From contig NZ_UUPU01000024.1 in the NCBI RefSeq assembly GCF_900591205.1, positions 24,361-88,360 on the forward strand: a stretch of DNA of 64,000 bases, read 5' to 3'. The translations under genes were made by a program, and so were the position numbers. The DNA comes from Pseudomonas viridiflava (lineage in GTDB: Bacteria; Pseudomonadota; Gammaproteobacteria; Pseudomonadales; Pseudomonadaceae). The notes under the pieces are model-generated. The model did not search any database. It was not told where the DNA came from and worked only from the letters and a program-made list of their open reading frames with translations. This document shows, in pieces, positions 8,720-18,625 of the stretch; the first letter of the stretch is position 1; the number at the start of each line of letters is the position of its first letter.

Positions 8720-9415
8720 TTGCGCTTGCCCTTCGCCGTATTTCTATGGTTCTTCAGTGTTCCGTACATGGCACTTGCCAGCGACCTCCCTGCTCTGCCG
8801 GGTGAGGCGCAGTATCAGCAAGCCGCCACGCTCTTGAAGCAAAGCGACGTCGAATACGCAGACCTGATGCGCGCGCTGCTGGCCAAGAAAACCCCGGCCG
8901 ATATGGAGGCGAAGAAAGCCAACCTGGCGCGCATCCAACATTTTTTGGACGAATCGGCGCAGGCCGGGCACCCCGTGGCCGAGTATCGCCTGATGCTGCT
9001 TTATCAGGTCTATCTGGTTCCCGGCCAGGAACAGGTGATGTGCCAATTGGCAATCTCTAGCCTGGAGCATGGCTTTGCGCCTGCAGCGCTGTATGTGGAC
9101 AACACCTGCCTGGACTACGTGCTGAGCCCCAAGTACATACCGGCGCTGCAAAACGCCCTGAGCAAAATGGACGAGTTTGCACGCTACTACCCACAGCCTG
9201 CCGTGTGGTTGACCTGCGGCGCGCCGCCCACGGGGGTCGAGTTGCAATCAGGCAGCGAAAACGACTACCTCGCCGAACTCTATAAAGTGCTCGCCACCCG
9301 CACCAATCGCCGAACCGCCCCGGCGGTGCGCAATGAATACTTCAAGCAAGCCCTGGCAACCAACGGCTGCCCCTACGCACGCAAACGCCTGGAAATCGAC
9401 CCGCACGCGCAGTAG
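8720..9415 (+). CDS. Secreted protein of unknown function
   Basis: A 231-residue exported protein. I chose the TTG at 8720 because AAAGG lies nine bases upstream and it gives a clean signal peptide (MRLPFAVFLWFFSVPYMALAS). An upstream ATG at 8636 or TTG at 8702 would extend the N-terminus. The mature protein is helical with five cysteines (MCQL, NTCLDY, LTCGAPP, NGCPYA among them) and the helical-repeat look of Sel1-like proteins, for example HPVAEYRLMLLYQVYL. No family is recognised with certainty. Confidence 0.65.
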   Translation: MRLPFAVFLWFFSVPYMALASDLPALPGEAQYQQAATLLKQSDVEYADLMRALLAKKTPADMEAKKANLARIQHFLDESAQAGHPVAEYRLMLLYQVYLVPGQEQVMCQLAISSLEHGFAPAALYVDNTCLDYVLSPKYIPALQNALSKMDEFARYYPQPAVWLTCGAPPTGVELQSGSENDYLAELYKVLATRTNRRTAPAVRNEYFKQALATNGCPYARKRLEIDPHAQ

Positions 9416-9425
9416 TGCCAAGGCG

Positions 9426-9962
9426 TTATCCGGCAAACCCGCCCTCTTGCAGAAACGCACGCTCGGCGTCGGTGGTTGCCCTGGCCAATACCGCATTGCG
9501 ATGAGGAAAGCGTCCGAACTGCTCGATGATACGGGCGTGCTCCTTGGCCCAGTGATGGGTGCTGGCGTCCAACTGCGCGTTGAGTGCCAGCGAGCGTTGC
9601 TGGTCGCCGGGGTCTTCGGAATGCTCGAACGGCAGATAACAGAAGGCGCGCAATGGCGGCTCGATCTGCTGGTCGAGCCCCGCCTCCACCATGCGCCGGG
9701 CATACAGGCGCGCCAGCGGGTCGGTGGCGAACATATGCGCCGTGCCGCGAAAGGCGTTACGCGGGTATTGGTCGAGCAGGATCAGCAACGCCAGGGCGCC
9801 GTCCGCTGAATCCAGCCAGTGCTCCAGCTCACGCCGCGCCGCTTGCAGGTGGGCGGTGTGAAAGGTGTCGCGCAACGTTGCGTCGAAGGCATCGTCCTTG
9901 GCGAACCAGCGCTTGGGGCCGGCGTGTTTCCAAAAGTCGATGACGGCTTGCGGGGTGCTCAT
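9426..9962 (-). CDS. DUF924 family protein
   Basis: A 178-residue soluble helical protein recognised by the DUF924 pattern: VIDFWKHAGPKRWFAKDDAFDATLR at the N-terminus, LILLDQYPRNAFRGTAHMFATDPLA in the middle, and YLPFEHSEDPGDQQRSL further on. The fold resembles TPR helices. The biochemical role is unknown. It appears monocistronic. Confidence 0.85.
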   Translation of the reverse strand: MSTPQAVIDFWKHAGPKRWFAKDDAFDATLRDTFHTAHLQAARRELEHWLDSADGALALLILLDQYPRNAFRGTAHMFATDPLARLYARRMVEAGLDQQIEPPLRAFCYLPFEHSEDPGDQQRSLALNAQLDASTHHWAKEHARIIEQFGRFPHRNAVLARATTDAERAFLQEGGFAG

Positions 9963-10022
9963 GACAAGGGCTCCGATAGCGATTTCACTGACGGTATCAG
10001 AACCCAGCGACTGGCACAGATC

Positions 10023-10115
10023 AATGTGGGAGGGAGCTTGCTCCCGATAGCGCAGTGCCAGTCACCTATACATCAACTGACCCACAGCCATCGGGAGCAA
10101 GCCCCCTCGCACATT
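10023..10115. repeat. REP pair
   Basis: AATGTGGGAGGGAGCTTGCTCCCGAT faces its inverted mate (ATCGGGAGCAAGCCCCCTCGCACATT). It lies beyond the 3' end of the TonB receptor gene. Confidence 0.75.
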
Positions 10116-10131
10116 CAGAGTGTGGAGCGTT

Positions 10132-12558
10132 TCAGAAGTCCACCGTCGCCGACAGCTTGACCGTACGCGGCTCGCCCTGGGTCAGGTAGTTGTTGGCGGT
10201 CGAAGCCGAGGCCCAGTACGCCTTGTTCGCCACGTTCTCGACATTCGCGCGCAGGGTGATGTACTTGTCATCGGCTTTGAAGCCGTAGCGGGCGCCGAGG
10301 TCGACGCGGGTCCAGGCCGGGATGCTCAGGCTGTTGCCAGCGTCGACGTACTCGCCACCGGTGCGCAGCAACCGTGCATTGACGGCGGCGCCCTGGATCC
10401 CCGGGATGTCCCAATCGGCCCCCAGGTTGTACTGAAAGCGCGGCACGCCGGCGGCACGGTTGCCGTCGGTGAGGCCATTGGAGGTGCTCTGCAACTCGGT
10501 GTGCATCCAGGTGGCACCGGCCAGCAGCCGCAGACCGTCAAGCGGTTCGCCGAAGACGTTCAGCTCCACGCCCTTGTTGATTTGCTCGCCGTCCACACTG
10601 AAGGTGTTCGTACCATCCGCGTTGCGGTTGGTGGCGCTGTTGGGCTGCTCGATACGGTAAACGCCAAGCGTGGCGCCGAAGCTGTCCCAATCAAGCTTGA
10701 CCCCGGCTTCCGTCTGTTTGCTGCGGTTGGGCGCAAAGGTGACGTTGGGGTTGGTGACCCCGGTCGAGGGCGACGTCGGCCCCTGGGCCAGCCCTTCGAT
10801 CCGGTTGGCGTAGAACGACACGTGCTCCCACGGCTTGATCACCAGCCCGTAAACCGGGGTGGTGATCGACTCGTCATAGTTGGCATTGCGCACGCCGGTG
10901 GTGGTATTCCACGCATCCACTTCAATGGTCTGGCGGCGCACGCCCACGGTCAGCAACACCCGATCATCGACAAAGCCGAGGGTGTCGGACGCCGCTACGC
11001 TCTTGATGCGGTTCTTGCCGACGATGCGCGGGTCATGAATATCGCTGCCGAAGTAGGTCACGCTCGGGCGCGCTATCTGCGTCGGGTTGTACAGGTTGCC
11101 CGGCTGGCGGTTGGCCCGCAGGATCGCCTCGAATGCCGAACGCTGCTCGCCCCAGATCCCCGACACACCAACGTTCATCTGATGGGTCACCGGGCCCGTG
11201 CTGAAATGCCCGTTCAAGCCGCCCATCGCGCTTTTGTTGTCCTCATCATGGGGCGAGTACAAAAAGCCCACCTGCCCGGCGCCGTTGTTGCCGACATACA
11301 GCGACGAATACTGGCCATTCTCCCGCGTGTGCTTGGCGCCGCCGCCCACATAGGCCGTCCAGTTTTCATTCAGGTCGTATTCGGCATTGAACATGCCGTA
11401 GGTGTCTTCCAGCTCCGACCAGCTCCAGTCCTGGGCATAGTTATCCTTGGCCGATGGCGCCTTCGGCACCTGGGTGCCGGTGGGATAGACCACGGAACGG
11501 CCATTGTTGATGCGCTCTTTCTGGTAGCCGAAGTCGGTGGACACGCGCAGCCGGTCGCCACGGTAATCCAGGGCGATGGCCACCAGTTGCGAGCTTTTGA
11601 ATTCATCCTCGATGGCCGTGTCGCCACCATGCCGGGCCAGGTTGACCCGTGCGCCGAAGCGGTTGTCTTCGCCAAAACGCTGGCCCAGGTCGATATGCCC
11701 GCCGGCCTGGCCATCGGTGGTGGTGTCGAGCGTCACGCTGCGGGTGGCGAGGTCTTCGGCGCGCTTGGGCACCAGGTTGACGCTGCCGCCAATGCCGCTG
11801 CCGGCCGGCGAAACGCCATTGACGAACGCGTTGGGCCCCTTGAACAGCTCGACCCGCTCCAGCGCCTCGGTGGTGATGATCTGCCGGGGCAGCACGCCGT
11901 ACAGGCCGTTGAAGGCAATATCATCGGTGTTCAGCGGCAGGCCGCGAATGGTGAACACCTGGGAAAAGTTACCGAACCCCGAAGACTGGCGCACCGACGC
12001 GTCGTTCAGCAGTACATCCCCCACGGTACGCGCCTGCTGGTCGGCGATGGTTTTGGCGGTATAGCTGACCACGCTGAACGGCACGTCATTGATCGAACGG
12101 TTACCCAGCACCCCAAGCCGCGCCGAGCGTGCCACCTGGCCGCCGCCGTAGGTGTCCGCCTGCGCCCCGCCCTCACCGCTGATGGTGGTGGCGCCCAGTT
12201 CAACCGCATCGCCATTGGCCTGGGGCACCACGGTATAGCCGTTAGCACCGGTGCTTTGCAGGGTATAACCGCTGCCTTGCAGCAGTTGCACAAACCCCGA
12301 CTGCGCGGTGTAGCTGCCCTGCAAACCGGCACTCTGCTGGTCATTGAGCAGCTTGGAATCAAACGACAACGGCACGCCGGACACCGCCGCAAACTGCGCC
12401 AGCACATTGCCCAATGGCCCTGGCGCGATGGCATAGCTGCGCGCTGCACTGCTCGCCGCCTCGGCAGCTATGGCGCTATGCAGCGGTGCGATGGCCGCCA
12501 GCGCGACAGCCAGGCTCAATGCCTTCAAAGGGCGGATGGGGTGCGAGGTGAAGGTCAT
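10132..12558 (-). CDS. TonB-dependent siderophore receptor with signalling domain
   Basis: An 808-residue outer-membrane receptor. A signal peptide (KALSLAVALAAIAPLHSAIAA) is followed by an STN signalling domain (residues about 45-130), a plug domain (INDVPFSVVSYTAKTIADQQ; QVFTIRGLPL; LERVELFKGPNAFVNG) and a 22-strand barrel ending in KLSATVDF with the terminal Phe. The STN domain indicates that it signals through the adjacent FecR to the FecI-type sigma factor, which then induces the receptor. The sequence fits a ferric hydroxamate or xenosiderophore receptor, but the ligand cannot be read. I chose the ATG at 12558 because AGGA lies six bases upstream. Confidence 0.92.
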   Translation of the reverse strand: MTFTSHPIRPLKALSLAVALAAIAPLHSAIAAEAASSAARSYAIAPGPLGNVLAQFAAVSGVPLSFDSKLLNDQQSAGLQGSYTAQSGFVQLLQGSGYTLQSTGANGYTVVPQANGDAVELGATTISGEGGAQADTYGGGQVARSARLGVLGNRSINDVPFSVVSYTAKTIADQQARTVGDVLLNDASVRQSSGFGNFSQVFTIRGLPLNTDDIAFNGLYGVLPRQIITTEALERVELFKGPNAFVNGVSPAGSGIGGSVNLVPKRAEDLATRSVTLDTTTDGQAGGHIDLGQRFGEDNRFGARVNLARHGGDTAIEDEFKSSQLVAIALDYRGDRLRVSTDFGYQKERINNGRSVVYPTGTQVPKAPSAKDNYAQDWSWSELEDTYGMFNAEYDLNENWTAYVGGGAKHTRENGQYSSLYVGNNGAGQVGFLYSPHDEDNKSAMGGLNGHFSTGPVTHQMNVGVSGIWGEQRSAFEAILRANRQPGNLYNPTQIARPSVTYFGSDIHDPRIVGKNRIKSVAASDTLGFVDDRVLLTVGVRRQTIEVDAWNTTTGVRNANYDESITTPVYGLVIKPWEHVSFYANRIEGLAQGPTSPSTGVTNPNVTFAPNRSKQTEAGVKLDWDSFGATLGVYRIEQPNSATNRNADGTNTFSVDGEQINKGVELNVFGEPLDGLRLLAGATWMHTELQSTSNGLTDGNRAAGVPRFQYNLGADWDIPGIQGAAVNARLLRTGGEYVDAGNSLSIPAWTRVDLGARYGFKADDKYITLRANVENVANKAYWASASTANNYLTQGEPRTVKLSATVDF

Positions 12559-12648
12559 GGGCATTCCTGTCGGCGCGGGGCAAAGTTGAGGGTTCTCCCC
12601 TACACCGGGCGACAACGAAAAAGGTATCAGCGAAGGTCAAAAATAATC

Positions 12649-13602
12649 TCAGCGCGGCTCAACGGTGACCCAATAGCCGGTCAGGCTGCTGACTTTCACC
12701 GCCAGAGTGTCCTGCAACAGGCGCAGGCTGGCATCGGTATCGCGCAACGGGAACGCGCCGGACACGCTCAACCCGGCCACACTGGCATGGCAGCGCAACA
12801 CGCCACGCCGGTAGCGGCCCAGTTCGTCGAGCAAATCCGCCAGGCGCATCTGCTGGGCCAGCAACATGCCGTTTTCCCAAGTCAGCGCGCTCTGCTCCAG
12901 CGCCGCCACCGCCGCCACGCTGTCGCTACCGAACGCGCTCTGCTCGCCGGCCTTGAGAATCACGCCGTGGGCGGCATGCGCCGGCAGCATTTGCACCGCG
13001 CCCTCGATCACCGCCACGCGGCTGCTCTGCTCGCCTACCCGCACACTGAAATGCGTACCCAGCGCACGGGCGGTGCCGTGGCGGGTCTGCACGATAAACG
13101 GGCGATGGCTGGGCGCGGGGTCTTTGGCGGTAGTGATCATCACCTCGCCCTGCAACAGTTCGATGCGCCGCACCTGGTCGTTGAAAGCGATGTTCAACGA
13201 GCTGGCCGTGTTGATCAGCAGGCGCGTGCCGTCGGGCAAAGTGAGGTTGCGCTGCTCGCCGATGGCGGTGTGCTGGTCGGCGGTCCAGGCTTGCCAGGGT
13301 TTGTGCTGCCAGGCCAGCCAGGTCGCCGGCGCCGCCAACAGCAACAGCCCGAGGGCCTGGCGGCGGCCGAGGGATTGTTTACGGCCGATGCGCTTGAGCG
13401 TGTCGCCGGCGATGGCCCCCGGCACGCAGTTGAAATCACCGAGGATCGCCTCGGCGCGCTGCCAGGCTTGGGCGTGCTGGGCGCTGCGGCCTTGCCATTG
13501 GGCGATGGCGCGGCGGTCTTCGTCGGTGGCGCTGCCGGATTGCAACTGCACCATCCAGTCGGCGGCTTCGCCCAGGATCAGCGGGTCAATCGAGGGGGTC
13601 AT
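12649..13602 (-). CDS. FecR-family anti-sigma/sigma regulator
   Basis: A 317-residue inner-membrane sensor protein. The cytosolic DUF4880 domain (residues 1-50, EAADWMVQLQSGSATDEDRRAI) binds the sigma factor. One membrane segment lies near residues 85-102 (LGLLLLAAPATWLAW), followed by the periplasmic FecR domain (LPDGTRLLINTASSLNIAF). It relays receptor occupancy to the sigma factor. Its start overlaps the sigma gene by 4 bp (ATGA), indicating coupled translation. It lies 90 bp upstream of the receptor gene. Confidence 0.92.
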   Translation of the reverse strand: MTPSIDPLILGEAADWMVQLQSGSATDEDRRAIAQWQGRSAQHAQAWQRAEAILGDFNCVPGAIAGDTLKRIGRKQSLGRRQALGLLLLAAPATWLAWQHKPWQAWTADQHTAIGEQRNLTLPDGTRLLINTASSLNIAFNDQVRRIELLQGEVMITTAKDPAPSHRPFIVQTRHGTARALGTHFSVRVGEQSSRVAVIEGAVQMLPAHAAHGVILKAGEQSAFGSDSVAAVAALEQSALTWENGMLLAQQMRLADLLDELGRYRRGVLRCHASVAGLSVSGAFPLRDTDASLRLLQDTLAVKVSSLTGYWVTVEPR

Positions 13603-14096
13603 ACCACGCTCAGGCAGGCGAGGAACGCCTCGCGCATATAACGTTTGACCGACACCAGCGACACCTTCAGTTCATCGGCGATCTGCTGATAGGTCAGCCC
13701 GTCAATCTGCGACATCAGGAACGCCTGGCGGGTTTTCTCCGGCAGATCGCGCAGCATGGCTTCGATGCGGTAGAGCGCCTCAAGGATCAACCAGCGGGTT
13801 TCCGGCGACGGCACTTCCTGCTCGGGCAAGTGGGCGATGGTTTCCAGGTAGGCGCGCTCGACTTCCTGGCGGCGCCAGCTGTCGATCATCAAACCCTTGG
13901 CGATATGCGTCAGCAAGGCGCGTGGCTCACTGCCGAAACCGGCGCCGGGCTGGCGGATGAGCAGGCGCATAAAGGTGTCGTGGGCCAGGTCGGCCGCGTC
14001 GCTGGCATTGCCCAGCTTGCGGTCAAGCCAACGGTACAACCACCGGTGGTGCTCGCAGTACAGGTCCTGGATAGGCAGATGGAGTGGGGACGACAT
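13599..14096 (-). CDS. ECF sigma factor, FecI type
   Basis: A 165-residue iron-starvation sigma factor. Region 2 is DLYCEHHRWLYRWLDRKLGNASDAADLAHDTFMRL; region 4 is LPEKTRQAFLMSQIDGLTYQQIADELKVSLVSVKRYM. It should direct RNA polymerase to the receptor promoter when the FecR-like protein signals. The ATG at 14096 gives the usual FecI length; an upstream in-frame extension is out of family. Confidence 0.92.
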   Translation of the reverse strand: MSSPLHLPIQDLYCEHHRWLYRWLDRKLGNASDAADLAHDTFMRLLIRQPGAGFGSEPRALLTHIAKGLMIDSWRRQEVERAYLETIAHLPEQEVPSPETRWLILEALYRIEAMLRDLPEKTRQAFLMSQIDGLTYQQIADELKVSLVSVKRYMREAFLACLSVV

Positions 14097-14130
14097 GCAG
14101 ATCACCGGCGCCGGGGCCAAGGAGTAATTA

Positions 14131-14152
14131 AGAATTGATCGCATTCTAATCG
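14131..14152. promoter_or_regulatory. Weak Fur-box-like site
   Basis: On the minus strand this reads GATTAGAATGCGATCAATTC, which matches about 11 of 19 positions of Pseudomonas Fur sites of the AATGAGAATGATTCTCATT kind. It lies 35 bp upstream of the sigma gene, where iron repression is expected from the family. The match is weak. Confidence 0.3.
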
Positions 14153-14231
14153 GCACAACGAATCGCGGCAACGCGTTAATTAATGTTATAGGATAACGCC
14201 CCCTTTCCGCCCTGCCCTGGGACCTTCACCC

Positions 14232-15386
14232 ATGACCGACGCTGTTCCCCTGCGCCAACGCCTGCTTTCCATCGACGCCCTGCGCGGCTTGGTGATCCTG
14301 TTCATGCTGCTGGACCACGTGCGCGAAACCTTCCTGCTGCACCGCCAGGTCAGCGACCCGATGAACCTCGACAGCACCGAACCCGCGCTGTTTGTCAGCC
14401 GCACCCTGGCCCACCTGTGCGCACCGGTGTTTGTGTTGCTGACTGGGTTATCCGCGTTCTTGTACGGCCAGAAATATCAGGGCCGCGGCGACGTATCGGC
14501 GTTCCTGTTCAAGCGCGGGCTGTTTCTGGTGGTGCTGGAATTCACCCTGGTCAACTTCGCGTGGACCTTCCAACTGCCGCCCAGCGTGATCTACCTGCAA
14601 GTGATCTGGGCAATTGGTGTGAGCATGCTCGCCCTCGCCGCCCTGGTGTGGCTGCCGCGCCCGCTGCTGGTGGTGCTGGCGCTGGTGATCATCGGCGGGC
14701 ACAACCTGCTGGACGGTGTGCACTTTGCGCCCGGTTCCGCGCTGCAAAACCTGTGGGCGATCCTGCATGAACGCAGCTGGATCGACGTGAATGACACCCT
14801 GCGCCTGCGCACCACCTACCCGGTGCTGCCGTGGATTGGCGTGATTGCCTTGGGCTACAGCCTCGGCCCGTGGTTTGCCAGCGCCACGCTGCCCGCCGTG
14901 CGCCAGCGGTATCTGTTGCTGGCAGGTGTCGGGGCATTGGTGGGGTTCGTGGGGCTGCGGCTGGTCAATGGGTATGGCGAGAAGCCTTGGCAGCTGTATG
15001 ACAGCTCGGTGCAAACGCTGATGAGCGTCTTCAACATCACCAAGTACCCGCCTTCGCTGCTGTTTCTGGCGTTGACCCTGGGCATCGGCTTGCTGTTGCT
15101 GTTGGCGTTTGAACGCGTCGGGCAACAACGCTGGATCGGCGTGCTGGCCGTGTTCGGCGCCGCGCCGATGTTCTTTTATCTGGTGCACCTGTATGTGCTC
15201 AAAGTGCTGTATGTCGTGTGTGTCGCGCTGTTTGGCCTGAACCACGGCAACTACTTTGGCTTCGACAGTATCGGCGCTGTGTGGCTGGTTGCGCTGGTAC
15301 TGCCCCTGGCCCTGTACCCGCCGGTGCGCTGGTTCGCCGGGCTCAAGGCCCGGCGCCGCGACCTGGCCTGGCTCAAATATCTCTAA
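14232..15386 (+). CDS. DUF1624/heparan-alpha-glucosaminide acetyltransferase-like membrane protein
   Basis: A 384-residue integral membrane protein with about ten hydrophobic segments. The start RLLSIDALRGLVILFMLLDHVRETFL is diagnostic of the DUF1624/acyltransferase-like family, whose members are related to HGSNAT transmembrane acetyltransferases. Other conserved parts are AHLCAPVFVLLTGLSAFLYG and FFYLVHLYVLKVLY. It may transfer an acyl group across the inner membrane; the acceptor is unknown. It is divergent from the sigma gene. Confidence 0.85.
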   Translation: MTDAVPLRQRLLSIDALRGLVILFMLLDHVRETFLLHRQVSDPMNLDSTEPALFVSRTLAHLCAPVFVLLTGLSAFLYGQKYQGRGDVSAFLFKRGLFLVVLEFTLVNFAWTFQLPPSVIYLQVIWAIGVSMLALAALVWLPRPLLVVLALVIIGGHNLLDGVHFAPGSALQNLWAILHERSWIDVNDTLRLRTTYPVLPWIGVIALGYSLGPWFASATLPAVRQRYLLLAGVGALVGFVGLRLVNGYGEKPWQLYDSSVQTLMSVFNITKYPPSLLFLALTLGIGLLLLLAFERVGQQRWIGVLAVFGAAPMFFYLVHLYVLKVLYVVCVALFGLNHGNYFGFDSIGAVWLVALVLPLALYPPVRWFAGLKARRRDLAWLKYL

Positions 15387-15399
15387 CCCAACACAGGCC

Positions 15400-15495
15400 A
15401 AATGTGGGAGCGGGCTTGCTCGCGAAGACTGAGTGTCAGCCGACGGATTTGCCGGCTGATAGACCGCATTCGCGAGCAAGCCCGCTCCCACATTT
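15400..15495. repeat. REP pair
   Basis: AAATGTGGGAGCGGGCTTGCTCGCGAA and a near-perfect inverted mate form a long hairpin between two convergent genes. Confidence 0.8.
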
Positions 15496-15504
15496 TTACC
15501 GCGT

Positions 15505-17793
15505 TTAAGCCAACTCGGTCCGCAGTTGACGGGCTGCCGTCACCATATGGATCAGCGCCGCTTCCGTCTCCGGCCAGCCACGGGTTTTCAAACCACAGTC
15601 CGGGTTCACCCACAGGCGCTCAGCCGGGATCCGCTTGGCCGCCTTGCGCAGCAGGTTGGCCATCTCCGACGCATCCGGTACACGTGGCGAGTGGATGTCG
15701 TAGACACCCGGGCCGATTTCGTTCGGGTAGGCGAAGGCTTCGAATGCGTCCAGCAGCTCCATGTCCGAGCGCGAGGTCTCGATGGTGATCACGTCGGCAT
15801 CCATCGCCGCGATGGACTCGATCACATCGTTGAACTCGCTGTAGCACATATGGGTGTGGATCTGGGTTTCGTCACGCACGCCGGAGGCGCACAGGCGGAA
15901 CACTTCGGTCGCCCAGTCCAGGTAGTGCTGCCACTGCGCCTGGCGCAACGGCAAGCCTTCGCGGAAGGCAGCTTCGTCGATCTGTACGATCTTGATGCCG
16001 GCGGCTTCGAGGTCCACCACTTCATCGCGAATCGCCAGGGCCAATTGACGCGCCTGCACTTCGCGGCTCACATCTTCGCGGGGGAAGGACCACATCAGCA
16101 TGGTCACCGGGCCGGTCAGCATGCCCTTCATTACCTTGCCGGTGAGACCTTGGGCATAGCGGATCCACTCCACGGTCATGGCTTTGGGGCGGCTCAGGTC
16201 GCCGAAGATCACCGCCGGTTTCACGCAGCGCGAACCATAGCTCTGCACCCAGCCGAAGCGGGTGAACACATAACCGTCCAGTTGCTCGGCGAAGTATTCG
16301 ACCATGTCGTTACGCTCGGCTTCCCCGTGTACCAATACGTCCAGCCCGAGGTTTTCCTGCACCTCGACGGCGTGTTTGATCTCGCTGTGCATCGCTTCGA
16401 CGTATTCGGCCTCGCTCAGCTTGCCGGCTTTGTACGACTGGCGCGCCAAGCGGATCGACGCGGTTTGCGGGAACGAGCCGATGGTGGTGGTCGGGAACAA
16501 GGGCAGGTTCAGGCCGGCGCGCTGCTTCTCGATACGCTGGGCAAACAGTGACTGACGCTGGCTGTCCTTGGCCGTGATAGCCGCCACACGCGCTTGGACC
16601 GCCGGCTTGTGAATACGCGGCGAAGCAGCGCGGGCAGCTTGTACGGCGCGGCTTTCAGCCAGCGCGGCGAGCACGTTGGGCGCTTGCGGCGCGTTGACGG
16701 CCTGGGCCAGCACAGAGACTTCCGAGCATTTTTGCACGGCAAACGCCAGCCAGCTTTTCAGCTCGGCATCCAGCGTGTCTTCGCGGCCCAGGTCAACCGG
16801 GCTGTGCAGCAGCGAGCAGGACGGCGCTACCCACAGGCGATCACCGAGTTTTTCATGGGCGTGTTGCAAGGTCGCCAGGGCTTTCTCCAGGTCGCAACGC
16901 CAGACATTACGGCCGTTGACCACACCCAGAGACAGCACCTTGTACGCCGGCAGGCGGTCGAGGATCGTCGGGTACTGGTCCGGTGCTCGCACCAGGTCGA
17001 TATGCAGGCCGTCCACCGGCAGGTTCGCCGCCAGGCCGAGGTTCTCTTCCAGGCCGCCGAAGTAGGTGGCCACCAGCTTTTTCAGCGGGTCACGCTGGAT
17101 CAGGTTGTAGGCTCGCTCAAACGCGTTTTTCCATGCCTGCGGCAGGTCGAGCACCAGGATCGGCTCGTCGATCTGCACCCACTCCACGCCCAGCTCAGCC
17201 AGGCGCTGGAAGATCTGGCCGTACAGCGGCAGCAGGCGGTCAAGCAGGTCGAGCTTGTCGAAGTCGCCGCCCTTGGCCTTGCCCAGCCACAGGTAGGTCA
17301 GCGGGCCGATCACCACTGGCTTGACGTTGTGACCCAGGTCGCGGGCTTCCTTCACTTCTTCGAACAGTTGGTCCCAACCCAGATGGAACTGCTGGTCGGC
17401 GCTGAATTCAGGCACCAGGTAGTGGTAGTTGGTATCGAACCACTTAGTCATTTCCTGGGCGTGGGCGCCGCCGCAGCAGCTGTCGCTGACGCCACGCGCC
17501 ATGCCGAACAGGGTTTGCAGGGTGGCTTTGCCATCGGCGGGGCGGAAACGCTGCGGGATCACGCCGAACATCAACGAGTGGGTCAACACCTGGTCGTACC
17601 AGGCGAAATCACCGGCAGGCAACAACTCGATGCCGGCCTGTTTCTGCAGGTCCCAGTGGGCCTTGCGCAAGTCACGGCCAACGGCACGCAGGCCGGCTTC
17701 ATCGAGCTCACCCTTCCAGAACGCTTCCTGCGCTTTTTTCAGTTCACGATCGCGTCCAATGCGCGGAAATCCAAGGGAATGAGCGACTGCCAT
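15505..17793 (-). CDS. metE: Cobalamin-independent methionine synthase
   Basis: A 762-residue 5-methyltetrahydropteroyltriglutamate-homocysteine methyltransferase that makes methionine in the cytosol. The N-terminal domain begins [18 protein letters not shown]. The catalytic half carries the zinc ligands in HTHMCYSEF and [11 protein letters not shown], plus [11 protein letters not shown]. The length is typical. The ATG at 17793 has GGAG upstream; an upstream in-frame start would add five odd residues. It is monocistronic. Confidence 0.97.
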   Translation of the reverse strand: MAVAHSLGFPRIGRDRELKKAQEAFWKGELDEAGLRAVGRDLRKAHWDLQKQAGIELLPAGDFAWYDQVLTHSLMFGVIPQRFRPADGKATLQTLFGMARGVSDSCCGGAHAQEMTKWFDTNYHYLVPEFSADQQFHLGWDQLFEEVKEARDLGHNVKPVVIGPLTYLWLGKAKGGDFDKLDLLDRLLPLYGQIFQRLAELGVEWVQIDEPILVLDLPQAWKNAFERAYNLIQRDPLKKLVATYFGGLEENLGLAANLPVDGLHIDLVRAPDQYPTILDRLPAYKVLSLGVVNGRNVWRCDLEKALATLQHAHEKLGDRLWVAPSCSLLHSPVDLGREDTLDAELKSWLAFAVQKCSEVSVLAQAVNAPQAPNVLAALAESRAVQAARAASPRIHKPAVQARVAAITAKDSQRQSLFAQRIEKQRAGLNLPLFPTTTIGSFPQTASIRLARQSYKAGKLSEAEYVEAMHSEIKHAVEVQENLGLDVLVHGEAERNDMVEYFAEQLDGYVFTRFGWVQSYGSRCVKPAVIFGDLSRPKAMTVEWIRYAQGLTGKVMKGMLTGPVTMLMWSFPREDVSREVQARQLALAIRDEVVDLEAAGIKIVQIDEAAFREGLPLRQAQWQHYLDWATEVFRLCASGVRDETQIHTHMCYSEFNDVIESIAAMDADVITIETSRSDMELLDAFEAFAYPNEIGPGVYDIHSPRVPDASEMANLLRKAAKRIPAERLWVNPDCGLKTRGWPETEAALIHMVTAARQLRTELA

Positions 17794-17847
17794 GACTAAC
17801 AACTCCACTGTAGGTATTTATGGCAGCCATTGTCGACAGACACTGAT

Positions 17848-17864
17848 AATGAGACAAACTCATT
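17848..17864. promoter_or_regulatory. Inverted repeat upstream of metE
   Basis: AATGAG-ACAAA-CTCATT, six-base arms around five bases, lies 55 bp upstream of the metE start and between two genes of the same direction. LysR-type regulators such as MetR bind interrupted dyads in this position. No cobalamin-riboswitch-like structure is obvious. Confidence 0.3.
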
Positions 17865-17890
17865 TTATTCCAGATGATCACAAGATCCAT

Positions 17891-18493
17891 TCATGTTGAG
17901 AGCAGATGCAAATAGAACGCGTGAAACATGAAATACGCGCAACCCGCCAGCGCCAGGCCCATGCAGCGGTTAAACCAGGTAAACGCCGCCGCCCCGCTGA
18001 TCCGCCGCCCCAGCAACGCGCCGAGCAAGGCGTAGACCCATGGCGCGCCCACGGCGCCCAGCCCCAGCAAGGCTGAAACGCCAAAGATCGAGGCCCCGGT
18101 GATATGCGCCGCCGGCAACATCACACTGGTGATCGGCAACACCGCCACGATGCCTTTAGGGTTAAGTAACTGGATCACCAGACCGTTCCAGAACGTGAGG
18201 GTTTTGGACGGTACGCCCGACTCTTCAACCTCGGTGCGGGCGCTGAACACTTGGTACGCGAGGTACAGCGTGTACACGCCGCCGATCAGCGAGATATACG
18301 GCAACGCCGCCTGGGAAATGATGGCTTGCCCGGTGTAGCCAAACACCACGAACATCAGCAGCATCGCGCACCCCACGCCGATATAGAACCCACTGGAACG
18401 GCGGAATTTGCCGGTGAGCCCGGCGTTCAAACCCATCAAATTGACGGGCCCCGGGCTGTACATGACGCTGAAGGCGTAGAGGAAGATGTCCAT
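17891..18493 (-). CDS. LysE/RhtB family exporter
   Basis: A 200-residue inner-membrane exporter with five or six hydrophobic helices. The family motif lies near the N-terminus (MYSPGPVNLMGLNAG, the S-PGP variant) and the NPKGIVA motif near residue 118. Members export amino acids such as lysine, homoserine or threonine. The ATG at 18493 gives the family length. It is divergent from the cyclase gene. Confidence 0.88.
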   Translation of the reverse strand: MDIFLYAFSVMYSPGPVNLMGLNAGLTGKFRRSSGFYIGVGCAMLLMFVVFGYTGQAIISQAALPYISLIGGVYTLYLAYQVFSARTEVEESGVPSKTLTFWNGLVIQLLNPKGIVAVLPITSVMLPAAHITGASIFGVSALLGLGAVGAPWVYALLGALLGRRISGAAAFTWFNRCMGLALAGCAYFMFHAFYLHLLST

Positions 18494-18625
18494 GGGGAAC
18501 CTGCAGTAATGGAAGTGATGCGAGTCTACTGAGGCGGTTGGCGGGGAATCTTGAACGTTTGTGGTTGATCGCCGCATATCCATTACGCGTACTATGCTCA
18601 AAACCAAACTTCCAAATGAGCCCTC

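Noticed and set aside
10120..13641. An open frame of over 1100 codons on the plus strand
   Set aside because: It lies exactly opposite the TonB receptor and FecR genes. It is rich in His, Arg, Gln and Gly with no domain order, which is typical of an antisense frame in GC-rich DNA.
17794..17890. Cobalamin riboswitch before metE
   Set aside because: The 97-bp gap is too short for the element and I see no B12-box-like segment, only a short dyad.
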